The position numbers and the translations under genes were made by a program. From NCBI RefSeq assembly GCF_022370755.2, contig NZ_CP092364.2, forward strand, positions 4,154,001-4,218,000: DNA of 64,000 bases, written 5' to 3'. The stretch's first letter is position 1; each line of letters starts with the position of its first letter. Shown in pieces: positions 44,212 through 53,378 of the stretch. The notes beneath the pieces were generated by a model. That model was not told the DNA's origin, did not search any database, and worked only from the letters and a program-made list of their open reading frames with translations. Origin of the DNA: Mycolicibacterium goodii (GTDB lineage: Bacteria > Actinomycetota > Actinomycetes > Mycobacteriales > Mycobacteriaceae).

Positions 44212-45612
44212 ATGACCGACCAAGCGCGGGTGTCCACGCCCGTGGAACGTCGCACCATCGACCATGTCCCCGTCGACGAACGTCACGGCCGCGCTCGCGA
44301 CCTGTTCACCGTGTGGTTCGGCTCCAACATCATGCTGCTGACCATCATCACGGGCGCGCTCGCCACGACGGTGTTCGGTCTGCCACTGTGGGCCGGCGCG
44401 TTGGCGATCGTTGTCGGCAACGTCGTCGGCGGTGTGGTGATGGCGCTGCACGCAGCGCAGGGGCCGCAAATGGGTGTACCGCAGATGTTGCAGACCCGAG
44501 CCCAGTTCGGTTCGTACGGCAGTCTTCTCGTGGTTGTCCTCGTGGTGTTCATGTACCTGGGCTTCTTCGCGTCCAACGCGGTTCTCGGCGGACAGGCCCT
44601 GGCCAAGGTGACCGGACTGCCCACCAACTGGTCCATCACCGCCATCGGTCTGATCAGCGTGGTCGCCACCATTGTCGGCTACCGCCTCATCCACCGCGTC
44701 ACCGCGTTCCTGTCGGTCGTGGCCGGCGGCGCGTTGGTCATCGCGTTCGTCTGGATGATCGGGGTCAACGGGGTGCCCGCGGACACCTGGCACAGCGGCG
44801 GATTCAGTTGGGCCGGGTTCATGGCCACCCTCTCGGTCGCCGCGCTCTGGCAGATCGCCTATGCGCCCTACGTTTCCGACTACACCCGCTACATGCCCAA
44901 GGACACCGGTCAGCGCGCCGCGTTCTGGGGCACCTATGCCGGATGCGTTCTGGGCTCCGTGCTGCCCATGCTGCTCGGTGTGCTGGTGGGCGCCGCACTA
45001 CCGAACGATGACACACTGATCGGGCTCTCGACGCTCACTCACGGGGTGAGCACGGGGGTCTTCGCGATCTTCGCGACAGGCATCGCGGCCACCAACGCCA
45101 TGAATCTCTACTGTGGGTCGCTGTCGGCGATCACCGTGGGCCAGAACCTGTTTCCCCGCTGGCGGCCCGCTGCGGCCAGCCGCGCGGTGACGGCGGTGAT
45201 CCTGTTCGTCTTCGCGCTCATCCCGGCACTGGTGAGCGCCGACGATTTCCTGGCGAACTATGCGAACTTCCTGGCCCTGCTGTTGTGTGTGCTCATTCCC
45301 TGGACAGCGGTCAACCTCGTCGACTACTACCTCCTGCGGCACGGTGACTACGACATCGACTCGCTGTTCGAACCGGACGGGGGCCGGTACGGCAGGTTCA
45401 ACTGGATGGCGATCGCCTGCTACGCCATCGGCATCGCGGTACAGATCCCGTTCCTGTCCACGACCTTGTTCACCGGTTTCGTGGCCGCGGCGCTCGGCGG
45501 GGTGGACATCTCGTGGATCGTCGGGCTGGCCGCGATCTGCCCGTTGTACTACGCGCTCATGCGCTCGAAGGTGCCCGTACCAGCGACCCACCCGGCGGTG
45601 GTGCAGGCATGA
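44212..45612 (+). CDS. NCS1-family nucleobase/heterocycle permease 2
   Basis: A 466-residue inner-membrane NCS1 symporter, paralogous to the one at 30875-32323, sharing ARDLFTVWFGSNIMLLTIIT-type text, HAAQGPQMGVPQMLQTRAQFG (in part), YAPYVSDYTRYMPKD and LIPWTAVNLVDYYLLRHGDYD. TAGGAG precedes the ATG. Its stop overlaps the GMC gene. The presence of one NCS1 permease in each arm of the island suggests import of an N-heterocyclic substrate. Confidence 0.93.
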   Translation: MTDQARVSTPVERRTIDHVPVDERHGRARDLFTVWFGSNIMLLTIITGALATTVFGLPLWAGALAIVVGNVVGGVVMALHAAQGPQMGVPQMLQTRAQFGSYGSLLVVVLVVFMYLGFFASNAVLGGQALAKVTGLPTNWSITAIGLISVVATIVGYRLIHRVTAFLSVVAGGALVIAFVWMIGVNGVPADTWHSGGFSWAGFMATLSVAALWQIAYAPYVSDYTRYMPKDTGQRAAFWGTYAGCVLGSVLPMLLGVLVGAALPNDDTLIGLSTLTHGVSTGVFAIFATGIAATNAMNLYCGSLSAITVGQNLFPRWRPAAASRAVTAVILFVFALIPALVSADDFLANYANFLALLLCVLIPWTAVNLVDYYLLRHGDYDIDSLFEPDGGRYGRFNWMAIACYAIGIAVQIPFLSTTLFTGFVAAALGGVDISWIVGLAAICPLYYALMRSKVPVPATHPAVVQA

Positions 45613-47150
45613 GCGACTACCTGATCATCGGCGGCGGGACCGCCGGGTGCATTGTGGCCTCCCGGCTTTCGCAGAACCCTGACGTCACGGTCACGGTCCT
45701 GGAATCGGGCCCGTCGGACAGGAACGAGCCCCGCGCCCGAGACATCCGCCGCTGGGCGCAGATGCTCGAGAGCGAATACGACCTCGATTACCGGAGCGTG
45801 CCACAGGTCCGCGGCAACTCCGGTATCCGGCAAGCCAGGATGCGCATCCTCGGTGGCTGCTCGACGGCGAACACCATGATCACGTGGCGGCCGCTGGCGG
45901 CCGATCTCGACGAATGGGCAGCCATGGGTGTCACCGGATGGGACCCCGCGACGGTGCACGCCGCGTTCGACCGGCTCCTGGTCCCGGTGCAGCCGGTCGC
46001 CGACAAGGACCGCAACCCCTACGTCGGCGACGTCGTGGCCTCCGCCCGGCGGGCTTTGGATCTTCCGGCCCGCCACGCCTGGAACTCCGACCCCGATTTC
46101 GCGGCCACGGGAGTCGGCGCCGGTTTCTTCGAAATCGGTTACACACCGCACAACCACCTGCGGTCATCCACCTCGGTGCACTATCTGCACGATGCCGTCA
46201 CCGACCGCGAGAACCTCGTCGTCGAACACGGTCAGCACGCCGAGCGGCTGTTGATCGAGGACGGCAGGGTGACCGGTGTGATCGCCCGAGACGACACCGG
46301 TGACCGCCGCGAGTTCAGGGCGGACCGCGAGGTCATCGTGTGTTGCGGTGCCATCGATTCACCAAAGTTGCTGCAGCTTTCGGGAATCGGACCCGCCGAG
46401 GTGCTCGCGGCGGCCGGTGTGTCGCAGGTGGTGGACGCTCCCGGAGTCGGCGAGAACCTCATGGATCATGCCGAGGGCCTGATCGTGTGGGAGGTCGGTG
46501 CCGATGTCCCCGACACCTGCGCGACGGGATGGGATGCCGGCGCCGCGGTGCGCCTGTCGGACGACGGCCCTGCGCGGCCCGACGTGCTCATGCACTTCCC
46601 CGTCGAAGCCGTCGCCGACCATGCCGTGGCATACGGCGTCACGATGCCCGGGCGCATCGTGTCGATCGCACCGAACGTGGCCAAGCCGAGCAGTCGTGGC
46701 CGGGTGTGGATCACCTCGTCCGATCCGTCCGGCCGGCCATCGATCGACTACCGGTACTTCACTGATCCGGACGGTCATGACGAGGCGATGCTCATCGCCG
46801 GGATACGGCTGGCCCGCCGTATCGCCGCGACCGAGCCGATGGCCGGTTGGCTGGTCCGCGAGGTGTTCCCGGGTCCCGACGCCCAGTCCGACGAGGCGCT
46901 GTCCGAGGCGCTGCGGGCCACACATCAGACCGTCTATCACGTGTCCGGCACCTGCCGGATGGGCGCCGATGACGACCCGATGGCGGTCTGCGACTCACGG
47001 CTGCGCGTCCGGGGCGTGGACGGGCTGCGGATCGTCGACGCCTCGGTGTTTCCCACCATCCCGTCGGTCAACCCGGTGGGCACCATCATGGCGGTCGCCG
47101 AGCAGGCCAGCGCGCTGCTGCTCGCCGATCACCACAGCGCATATGTCTGA
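45609..47150 (+). CDS. GMC-family FAD oxidoreductase
   Basis: A 513-residue glucose-methanol-choline oxidoreductase, oxidising an alcohol to an aldehyde or ketone. The N-terminal FAD motif is YLIIGGGTAGCIVASRL. RILGGCSTANTMITWRP matches GMC signature 1 and CCGAIDSPKLLQLSGIGP signature 2. The C-terminus has the active-site His in VYHVSGTCRMG and the tail NPVGTIMAVAEQ. Coupled to the permease by ATGA. Its substrate in the island is unknown. Confidence 0.92.
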   Translation: MSDYLIIGGGTAGCIVASRLSQNPDVTVTVLESGPSDRNEPRARDIRRWAQMLESEYDLDYRSVPQVRGNSGIRQARMRILGGCSTANTMITWRPLAADLDEWAAMGVTGWDPATVHAAFDRLLVPVQPVADKDRNPYVGDVVASARRALDLPARHAWNSDPDFAATGVGAGFFEIGYTPHNHLRSSTSVHYLHDAVTDRENLVVEHGQHAERLLIEDGRVTGVIARDDTGDRREFRADREVIVCCGAIDSPKLLQLSGIGPAEVLAAAGVSQVVDAPGVGENLMDHAEGLIVWEVGADVPDTCATGWDAGAAVRLSDDGPARPDVLMHFPVEAVADHAVAYGVTMPGRIVSIAPNVAKPSSRGRVWITSSDPSGRPSIDYRYFTDPDGHDEAMLIAGIRLARRIAATEPMAGWLVREVFPGPDAQSDEALSEALRATHQTVYHVSGTCRMGADDDPMAVCDSRLRVRGVDGLRIVDASVFPTIPSVNPVGTIMAVAEQASALLLADHHSAYV

Positions 47151-47159
47151 GGAGGCAAC

Positions 47160-48839
47160 ATGGTCGATGTCGCGCTTCGCCGGCGTGGGTCTGCCGACCG
47201 CATCTTCACCAACGCCGCGGTATTCCGGGCGGGCGGAGCCGAGCCCGCCGACACCGTCGCCGTCCGCGACGGCACCATCGTGAGTGTGTCCCGTGGTGTC
47301 GACCGCGACATGATCGGAAACCGCACCGACATCACCGATCTCGGCGGGGCCAGCCTGCTGCCGGGCTTCGTCGACGCGCATGCACATCCGGTTGCCGCCG
47401 GCATGGCGGCGCTGCGCTGCGACCTGTCGGGTCTGCCCCATCGCCGCGAGGCCTACCTCGCAGCGGTCGCCGACTACGCCAGGAACCATCCGGACGAGGC
47501 CGTGATCACCGGCGCGGGCTGGTACGGCGACGCGTTTGCCGACGGCTTTCCCACGCGCCAGGACATCGATTCGGTCGTCGCCGACCGGCCGGTGATCCTG
47601 ACCAGCCACGACTACCACGGCGCCTGGGTCAACACCTGCGCGCTCGAATCGGCCGGAATCGATGTCCGCACCGTCGATCCAACCGGCGGAAGGATCATCC
47701 GCGACCATGACGGTTTCCCCACCGGGGTGCTCCTGGACCGCGCAGGCGACGCCGTCAACGCCCTGATCCCGGAGGTCACACCGCAGTTCATGCGCCGCGC
47801 GCTCATCGAGGCGCAGCGGCGACTGCATTCGGTCGGCGTCACCGGATGGCAGGACGCCGCGGTGGGCGCGGAGTTCTTCGGGCTCAAGGACAACTTCGCC
47901 ACCTACGTCGACGCTGACGAGGCGGGCGAGCTGACCGCGCGGGTGGTCGGCGCGCTGTGGTGGCAGGCCGAACAGGGCGTCGAGCAACTCGGCGACCTGT
48001 GTGCCCGCCGGGATCGCACCGGTCACTCGCGGTTCACGGCCACCATGGTCAAGGTCATGCAGGACGGCATCTGCGAGAACTGCACGGCCGCGATGCTCGC
48101 ACCGTACCGGGCCGTGGGCGGGCACGACATCCCGAGCGGTCAGTCCTTCATCGACCCGCAGGACCTGAAAAAGGCCACCGCCGTGCTGGCGGCCGAACGG
48201 TTCGGCATCCATATGCACGCCGTCGGCGACCGTGCGGTGCGCGAGTGTCTCGACGCGCTCGAATACGCGATATCCCAGAACCCGACGTTCGACGGCCGCC
48301 ACCAGATCGCCCACCTCGATGTGGTCGACCCGCAGGACATCCCTCGGTTCGGACAGCTCGGGGTGATCGCCAACATTCAGGCCCTCTGGGCGCGACGGGA
48401 CAAGGAGATCGTCGAACGTAAGCTGCCGCTGCTCGGGCCGGATCGGGAACCTTGGCATTTTCCGTTCGCATCGCTCCAGCGACACGGCGCCACGCTGGCC
48501 ATGGGCAGCGACTGGCCGGTCACCGATCCGAATCCGCTCTGGGCCATCCACACCGCCGTGCACCGCACCGGCACGCGCGCCGACCCCCACGCGATCGGCG
48601 ACGACGTCTTCGACATACCCCTGCAACCGCAGGAAGCCATCACCCTTCCGTCGGCGCTTCAGGCGTACACCGCCGGATCGGCGTACGCCAACGGCCAGGA
48701 CCGCACCGGACGCATCGCCGATGGCATGCTGGCCGACCTCGTCGTCCTCGACCGGAACGTTCTCGCCGCTGACGACATCGGGGCAGTGCGCCCGGTGGAG
48801 ACCATTGTCGGCGGCCGGACCGTCTATCGCGCGGCATGA
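47160..48839 (+). CDS. Amidohydrolase_3 (YtcJ-like) metal-dependent hydrolase
   Basis: A 559-residue TIM-barrel amidohydrolase. Metal ligands appear in GFVDAHAHP (His-x-His, near 70), HMHAVGDRAV, IAHLDVV and MGSDWPVTD; the N- and C-terminal beta-sandwich parts are ADRIFTNAAVFRAGG and GRIADGMLADLVVLDRNVL. GAGG ribosome site, ten bases after the GMC stop. YtcJ-family enzymes hydrolyse amides or cyclic C-N bonds; ring opening of an imidazolone-type intermediate is conceivable but unproven. Last gene of the operon, convergent with add. Confidence 0.9.
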   Translation: MVDVALRRRGSADRIFTNAAVFRAGGAEPADTVAVRDGTIVSVSRGVDRDMIGNRTDITDLGGASLLPGFVDAHAHPVAAGMAALRCDLSGLPHRREAYLAAVADYARNHPDEAVITGAGWYGDAFADGFPTRQDIDSVVADRPVILTSHDYHGAWVNTCALESAGIDVRTVDPTGGRIIRDHDGFPTGVLLDRAGDAVNALIPEVTPQFMRRALIEAQRRLHSVGVTGWQDAAVGAEFFGLKDNFATYVDADEAGELTARVVGALWWQAEQGVEQLGDLCARRDRTGHSRFTATMVKVMQDGICENCTAAMLAPYRAVGGHDIPSGQSFIDPQDLKKATAVLAAERFGIHMHAVGDRAVRECLDALEYAISQNPTFDGRHQIAHLDVVDPQDIPRFGQLGVIANIQALWARRDKEIVERKLPLLGPDREPWHFPFASLQRHGATLAMGSDWPVTDPNPLWAIHTAVHRTGTRADPHAIGDDVFDIPLQPQEAITLPSALQAYTAGSAYANGQDRTGRIADGMLADLVVLDRNVLAADDIGAVRPVETIVGGRTVYRAA

Positions 48840-48852
48840 CGCCGCACCCGCC

Positions 48853-49941
48853 TCAGCCGACGAGGACCGCGTACCGGGGCTTGATCACCTCGTCGATGAT
48901 CGCGAGGCGTTGGTCGAACGGGATGAACGCGGACTTCATCGCGTTGATGGTGAACCGCTCCAGGTCCGACCAGCCGTAGCCGAACGCCTCGACCAGGCGA
49001 TGCATCTCCTGGCTCATGGTCGTGTCACTCATCAACCGGTTGTCGGTGTTGACCGTGACCCGGAACCGCAGGCGCGCCAGCCGGTCGAACGGATGCTCGG
49101 CGATGCTTGCGACCGCACCGGTCTGCACGTTGCTGCTCGGGCACATCTCCAGCGGAATCCTCTTGTCCCGCAGCAGGGCTGCCAATCTGCCGAGCTGCTG
49201 CGTGCCGTCGGCGAGCTCGGTGATGTCGTCGACGATGCGCACCCCGTGGCCGAGCCGGTCGGCGCCGCAGAACGCGATGGCCTCATGGATCGAGGGCAGC
49301 CCGAACGCCTCCCCGGCGTGGATGGTGAAGCGGGCGTTGTTGCTGCGCATGTACTCGAACGCGTCGAGATGGCGCGACGGCGGGTAACCGGCCTCGGCAC
49401 CGGCGATATCGAAGCCCACCACGCCCTTGTCCCGGAACCGGATCGCCAGTTCCGCGATCTCCCGTGACCGCGCGGCATGGCGCATCGCCGTCACCAGACA
49501 GCGCACGACGATCGTGCGGCCCGCTGCGGAGCACGCCTTCTCGCCGTCGGCGAACCCGGCCAGGACCGCGTCGACCACATCGTCGAGTGACAGGCCCTGG
49601 TCGATGTGCAACTCCGGTGCGAACCGGACCTCGGCGTACACGACGTTGTCGGCGGCGAGGTCTTCGACACATTCGAAGGCGACCCGATGAAGCGCCTCAG
49701 GTGTTTGCATGACCGCGACGGTGTGCGCGAACGGCTCCAGGTAGCGCTCCAACGAACCGCTGTGGGCGGCCGTGCGGAAGAACGTCGCCAAATCGTCGAC
49801 ATCGGTGGCGGGCAGGTCGTCATAGCTCACCTGTCCGGCCAGATCGAGCACTGTGGCCGGGCGAAGCCCGCCGTCGAGATGGTCATGCAGCAGGGCCTTG
49901 GGGGCGTGTGTGATCTTCTCCAAACTCAGCGGCGTACTCAT
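48853..49941 (-). CDS. add: Adenosine deaminase
   Basis: A 362-residue zinc enzyme converting (deoxy)adenosine to (deoxy)inosine. Metal and catalytic segments are LLHDHLDGG (His-x-His, about 18-26), [33 protein letters not shown] and TVNTDNRLM. The start at 49941 gives a family-typical N-terminus; ATG codons at 49950-49953 just upstream are alternatives. It feeds punA. Conserved backbone gene, order Rv3313c-Rv3314c. Confidence 0.95.
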   Translation of the reverse strand: MSTPLSLEKITHAPKALLHDHLDGGLRPATVLDLAGQVSYDDLPATDVDDLATFFRTAAHSGSLERYLEPFAHTVAVMQTPEALHRVAFECVEDLAADNVVYAEVRFAPELHIDQGLSLDDVVDAVLAGFADGEKACSAAGRTIVVRCLVTAMRHAARSREIAELAIRFRDKGVVGFDIAGAEAGYPPSRHLDAFEYMRSNNARFTIHAGEAFGLPSIHEAIAFCGADRLGHGVRIVDDITELADGTQQLGRLAALLRDKRIPLEMCPSSNVQTGAVASIAEHPFDRLARLRFRVTVNTDNRLMSDTTMSQEMHRLVEAFGYGWSDLERFTINAMKSAFIPFDQRLAIIDEVIKPRYAVLVG

Positions 49942-50124
49942 GCCTTCCATCATCCGTGACATCAACCGGTTCGTCCCCGATAACAGTTGCCGACATCGAC
50001 GGGTGGGAGTAGTTTTTGCGACAAGGTTGAGCCCGAGCCTGCCACGGCAATTCACTGGCATGCCGTGGCACCTTCACGTCGCCCCGCGGCACCACCACTC
50101 ATCGACTCAGGGGTCGTCGATGTC

Positions 50125-50550
50125 ATGATCGCAAAAACACGATCGCCGGTCGTCGGATCGGCCCAGCCGGACACGGCCCGATTCACCACGCACCCGGGCC
50201 GTACCGGGACACTGCTCAGCGTGGCGGGCAAACTCGACGCCGCAAACCCGAACCGACCACTCGATCACGTTGATCACCCGACGGGTTGCGAATGGCTCGT
50301 GTTGGATTTGGCCGCAGTCGAATTCGTTGACGCGGCAAGCATCGATGGCCCGCGCGTGGTCAACATCCGATGCGCACATTTCGATGTGCGTTGGTCGATG
50401 GTGGCAGGCCAAGCGGTGTCGCGACGGCTGCGTGGCCGTGACCGCGACGGCGTTGTGCCGGTAAGCGGATCTCTCACAGCGGCTTTGGCGTCGCTGCAAG
50501 AACCTCCCGATTGGCGAGCAACCACAACCGGTGTGGCAGGGAGTCGGTGA
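50125..50550 (+). CDS. Degenerate STAS-domain-like protein
   Basis: A 141-residue protein with a weak anti-sigma-antagonist-like (STAS) pattern: TLLSVAGKLDAANPNR, then WLVLDLAAVEFVDAASIDGPR (in part), and a final helix with TAALASLQE. The usual phosphorylatable Ser/Thr position after the D-beta strand reads A-A-S-I-D. The ATG at 50125 is chosen; the frame extends upstream to 49987 with poor protein-like text. Function unknown; ends 55 bases before the cutinase. Confidence 0.5.
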   Translation: MIAKTRSPVVGSAQPDTARFTTHPGRTGTLLSVAGKLDAANPNRPLDHVDHPTGCEWLVLDLAAVEFVDAASIDGPRVVNIRCAHFDVRWSMVAGQAVSRRLRGRDRDGVVPVSGSLTAALASLQEPPDWRATTTGVAGSR

Positions 50551-50605
50551 CGACGAAACTGCTACTGCACGACAAGGTATTTGGAACCAGCAAAGGATAC
50601 GAAAC

Positions 50606-51418
50606 GTGCGTGTAGATGTTCTGACTGCAGCCGCAATGACCATGATGCCGATGTTGGTCGCGATCGGCACGCCGCCGGCGTCGGCGGCCCCTTGCCCCGA
50701 TGTGGAGGTGGTATTCGCCCGCGGCACCGGCGAGCCACCGGGGGTCGGGCCGACGGGACAGGCCTTCGTCGACGGCCTGCGTCAGCGCGTCGGCGACAGA
50801 ACATTCGGGGTGTATCCGGTCAACTACCCCGCCACCGACCAATGGGCCACCGGTGTCGACGGCATCCGTGATGCCGGTGCCCACGTCACCTCCATGGCAG
50901 CCACTTGCCCCGACACGAAGATGGTGCTCGGCGGATACTCGCAAGGCGCGGCCGTGATGGGCTTCGTCACCTCGGCCACCGTGCCCGACGGGGTCGACCC
51001 CGCGACCGTTCCCAAACCGCTGCAGCCCGACATCGCCGAGCATGTCGCCGCCGTCGTCCTGTACGGGACGCCGAATCTTCGCGCGATGAACTTCCTCGGT
51101 GAACCGCCCGTCATCATCGGACCGGAGTACGAGGCCAAGACCCTCAAGGTGTGCGCCCCCGATGACTTCGTCTGCTCGGACGGGCTGAACTTCGCCGCGC
51201 ACACGTCCTACGGCTACAACGGTCTGATCACACAAGGGGTCGACTTTGCCGCCGCGCGGCTCGGGCTGGAACCGGCGCCGCCCGCGGCACCGCCCGCTCA
51301 GTGGGACCAGCTACCCGGACCACAGGCCCCGCCGGCACCCGCACCGCCTGCACCGGCACCGGCACCGCCGGCACCCGCACCGGCCGCACCTGCACCCGCA
51401 CCACTCGCGACGCCCTAG
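50606..51418 (+). CDS. Secreted cutinase-like serine esterase
   Basis: A 270-residue exported alpha/beta-hydrolase. A signal peptide ends near ASAAP (about residue 28). The mature domain starts CPDVEVVFARGTGEPPGVG; the catalytic Ser is in GGYSQGAAV, Asp in CAPDDFVCSDG, and His in NFAAHTSYGYN, with the Cys pairs usual for cutinases. A tail of about 45 residues made almost only of Pro and Ala follows the domain. The GTG start has AAAGGA 8 bases upstream. Mycobacterial relatives hydrolyse short esters, lipids or phospholipids. The stop overlaps the deoA stop in CTAG (convergent). Confidence 0.92.
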   Translation: MRVDVLTAAAMTMMPMLVAIGTPPASAAPCPDVEVVFARGTGEPPGVGPTGQAFVDGLRQRVGDRTFGVYPVNYPATDQWATGVDGIRDAGAHVTSMAATCPDTKMVLGGYSQGAAVMGFVTSATVPDGVDPATVPKPLQPDIAEHVAAVVLYGTPNLRAMNFLGEPPVIIGPEYEAKTLKVCAPDDFVCSDGLNFAAHTSYGYNGLITQGVDFAAARLGLEPAPPAAPPAQWDQLPGPQAPPAPAPPAPAPAPPAPAPAAPAPAPLATP

Positions 51419-52656
51419 CCGATCCGGTCGATCACCAGCGGCAGGTCCGCGGGCGCGGTTTCGCCGACGGCCCACGCGCCGTCGAGTTCGGCGAGCGCGG
51501 CCGGAAACCGGTCCGGGGTGTCGGTGTAGAGACTGAACAGTGTCTCGCCTGCGGACACCGGCTCGCCCGGTTTGCGATGAATACGGACCCCGGCACCGAA
51601 TTGCACCGGCTCACCCGGCTGGGCCCGTCCGGCGCCGAGTCGCCACGCGGCCATCGCCACCCCCATGGCGTCGACATCACCCATGACACCGCCGCGCGGC
51701 GCGGTGACGGTCTCGCACGCCGATCCGACAGGAAGGGGCCGGCTCAGGTCACCACCCTGAGCGGCGACCATCGCGCGGAACCGGTCCATGGCCGAACCGT
51801 CGCGCAACGTGTCCGCGGGGTCCACCCCGTCGATCCCGGCAGCGTCGAGCATCTCAGTGGCCAGCGCCAGCGTGAGGGCGACGACGTCGTCCGGTCCTCC
51901 GCCGGACAACACCTCCAGTGACTCGGCCACCTCCACCGCGTTGCCGACAGCGCGCCCGAGCGGTCGGTTCATATCGGTGAGCACAGCGCGCGTCCGCACG
52001 CCGTTGGCGTTTCCGAGCTCGACCATCGTGCGGGCGAGGTCGCGTGACTCAGGTTCGGTCTTGAGGAACGCCCCGCGGCCCACCTTGACGTCGAGCACAA
52101 GCGCGCGCGCACCCTCGGCCAGCTTCTTGCTCATGATCGAGCTGGCGATGAGCGGCAGCGAGTCGACCGTCGAGGTGATATCGCGCAGCGCGTAGATCTT
52201 CCGGTCGGCGGGCGCGAGCTCGCCTGCGGCGAAGATCGCCGCGCCGACATCGCGAAGTTGCCGGCGGATCTGAGCTTTCGACAACTCGGCCGAGAATCCG
52301 GCGATCGACTCGAGCTTGTCCAGGGTGCCTCCGGTGTGGCCGAGCCCGCGGCCGGAGGCCTGCGGAACGGCCCCACCGCACGCCACGACCACCGGAACCA
52401 GCGGAATCGTGATCTTGTCGCCCACGCCTCCGGTGGAGTGCTTGTCCACCAGGGCAAGTGGCCTGCCGTCCCGCCGGAGGTCGGTGAAGTCGAAGCGCTC
52501 CCCCGACGCGATCATGGCCGCTGTCCACCGGATGATCTCGGCCGGTGTCATGCCCCGCAGGAAGATGGCCATCAGCAGCGCGGACATCTGTTCCTCGGCG
52601 ACCCGCCCGTGGGTGTACGCGTCGACCACCCAGTCGATCGCCGTGTCGGACAGCAC
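51415..52656 (-). CDS. deoA: Thymidine phosphorylase, start codon region damaged
   Basis: A 413-residue (from GTG at 52656) pyrimidine nucleoside phosphorylase. Motifs: DKHSTGGVGDKITI, GRGLGHTGGTLDKLES, SSIMSKKLAEGARAL and VKVGRGAFLKT. The reading frame continues upstream to the TetR stop at 52735 and encodes the family-conserved N-terminus THFDAPSVIRAKRDGA, yet it contains no ATG, GTG or TTG before 52656; where M. tuberculosis has its ATG this frame has GCA (52708-52710). So either GTG 52656 gives a shortened protein or a rare start such as ATC (52723) is used. Normally coupled to cdd, which is now 2 kb away. Confidence 0.9.
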   Translation of the reverse strand: MLSDTAIDWVVDAYTHGRVAEEQMSALLMAIFLRGMTPAEIIRWTAAMIASGERFDFTDLRRDGRPLALVDKHSTGGVGDKITIPLVPVVVACGGAVPQASGRGLGHTGGTLDKLESIAGFSAELSKAQIRRQLRDVGAAIFAAGELAPADRKIYALRDITSTVDSLPLIASSIMSKKLAEGARALVLDVKVGRGAFLKTEPESRDLARTMVELGNANGVRTRAVLTDMNRPLGRAVGNAVEVAESLEVLSGGGPDDVVALTLALATEMLDAAGIDGVDPADTLRDGSAMDRFRAMVAAQGGDLSRPLPVGSACETVTAPRGGVMGDVDAMGVAMAAWRLGAGRAQPGEPVQFGAGVRIHRKPGEPVSAGETLFSLYTDTPDRFPAALAELDGAWAVGETAPADLPLVIDRIG

Positions 52657-52734
52657 AGCACCGTCACGCTTGGCCCGGATAACGGACGGAGCGTCGAAAT
52701 GCGTTGTTGCTCTCGATGTGTCGATGGCAGAACC

Positions 52735-53286
52735 CTACTTTCTCGACTCGGTGACAAGGCCCGACAGCAGTGCGCGCATCGCCCATTCGAAGTCGTCGTC
52801 CTCCGGCGGCGCGCCGTGCAGATGCCCGAACGGGTGACGGCTGAGCAGGTGGCCGATCAAGAGTCGCCACAGCGCGCGGTAGCCGCGGTGCGCGGCCGTC
52901 TCGTCCAGACCGAGATCGCGCAGCAGCGCCATGCACCGATCGGCCACCGGTCGCGCCGACGACACGGTGTGCTGACCGTCGGCAATGAGGTGCACGCCCC
53001 AGGGATGGGCGACGAGGTAGTCCCGCATCGCCAGCCATTGCCGGATCAGTCCCGCCATCGGAGGTCCCGCGACCTCCACCAACGGATAGCCTCCGGCCAG
53101 GTCCTCGGCGAGCATGTTCAGCACCTGCTGCCGGTCGGTGATGTGCCGGTACAGCGAGGCCGGACCGGTGCCCAGCTCGCGGGCGATCCGGCGGCACGTC
53201 ACCTCCGGCAGGCCTTCCGCCTCGGCGATCCGCCAGGCCACCGCCCTGATCGTGTCCCTGCCCAGCGCAGGGCGGGCGCGGGTCAC
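52735..53286 (-). CDS. TetR-family repressor next to the broken MFS gene
   Basis: A 183-residue regulator. HTH text: AVAWRIAEAEGLPEVTCRRI, then GTGPASLYRHITDRQQVLNM, as in the TetR_C class that controls efflux pumps. GTG start. Two matched operators lie in the gap to the divergent MFS gene. With deoA downstream on the same strand, its transcript may now drive deoA. Inserted between cdd and deoA relative to M. tuberculosis. Confidence 0.88.
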   Translation of the reverse strand: MTRARPALGRDTIRAVAWRIAEAEGLPEVTCRRIARELGTGPASLYRHITDRQQVLNMLAEDLAGGYPLVEVAGPPMAGLIRQWLAMRDYLVAHPWGVHLIADGQHTVSSARPVADRCMALLRDLGLDETAAHRGYRALWRLLIGHLLSRHPFGHLHGAPPEDDDFEWAMRALLSGLVTESRK

Positions 53287-53295
53287 GTGCCCCCC

Positions 53296-53315
53296 GTGCG
53301 AACGGTGTTCGCGTC
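53296..53315. promoter_or_regulatory. TetR operator, regulator side
   Basis: GTGCGAACGGTGTTCGCGTC, core GCGAAC-GGT-GTTCGC, ten bases upstream of the TetR start. A matched copy lies 35 bp to the right. Confidence 0.75.
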
Positions 53316-53330
53316 AGGCTGCCCGCGCTC

Positions 53331-53350
53331 GACGCGAACAGTGTTCGCAC
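53331..53350. promoter_or_regulatory. TetR operator, MFS side
   Basis: GACGCGAACAGTGTTCGCAC, core GCGAAC-AGT-GTTCGC, 28 bases before the MFS start. Its outer bases mirror those of the first operator, so the two form an inverted pair. Confidence 0.75.
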
Positions 53351-53378
53351 CCGTCTTTCGAACGCGAGCAGGAGACCG

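Noticed and set aside
49987..50124. A longer start for the STAS-like gene.
   Set aside because: The extra 46 codons are not protein-like, and the STAS pattern begins well after the ATG at 50125.
51280..51415. The CCGGCACCG-type repetition at the cutinase 3' end as a possible repeat array.
   Set aside because: It is the codon pattern of a Pro-Ala tail, irregular in spacing and within the reading frame; there are no CRISPR-like spacers.
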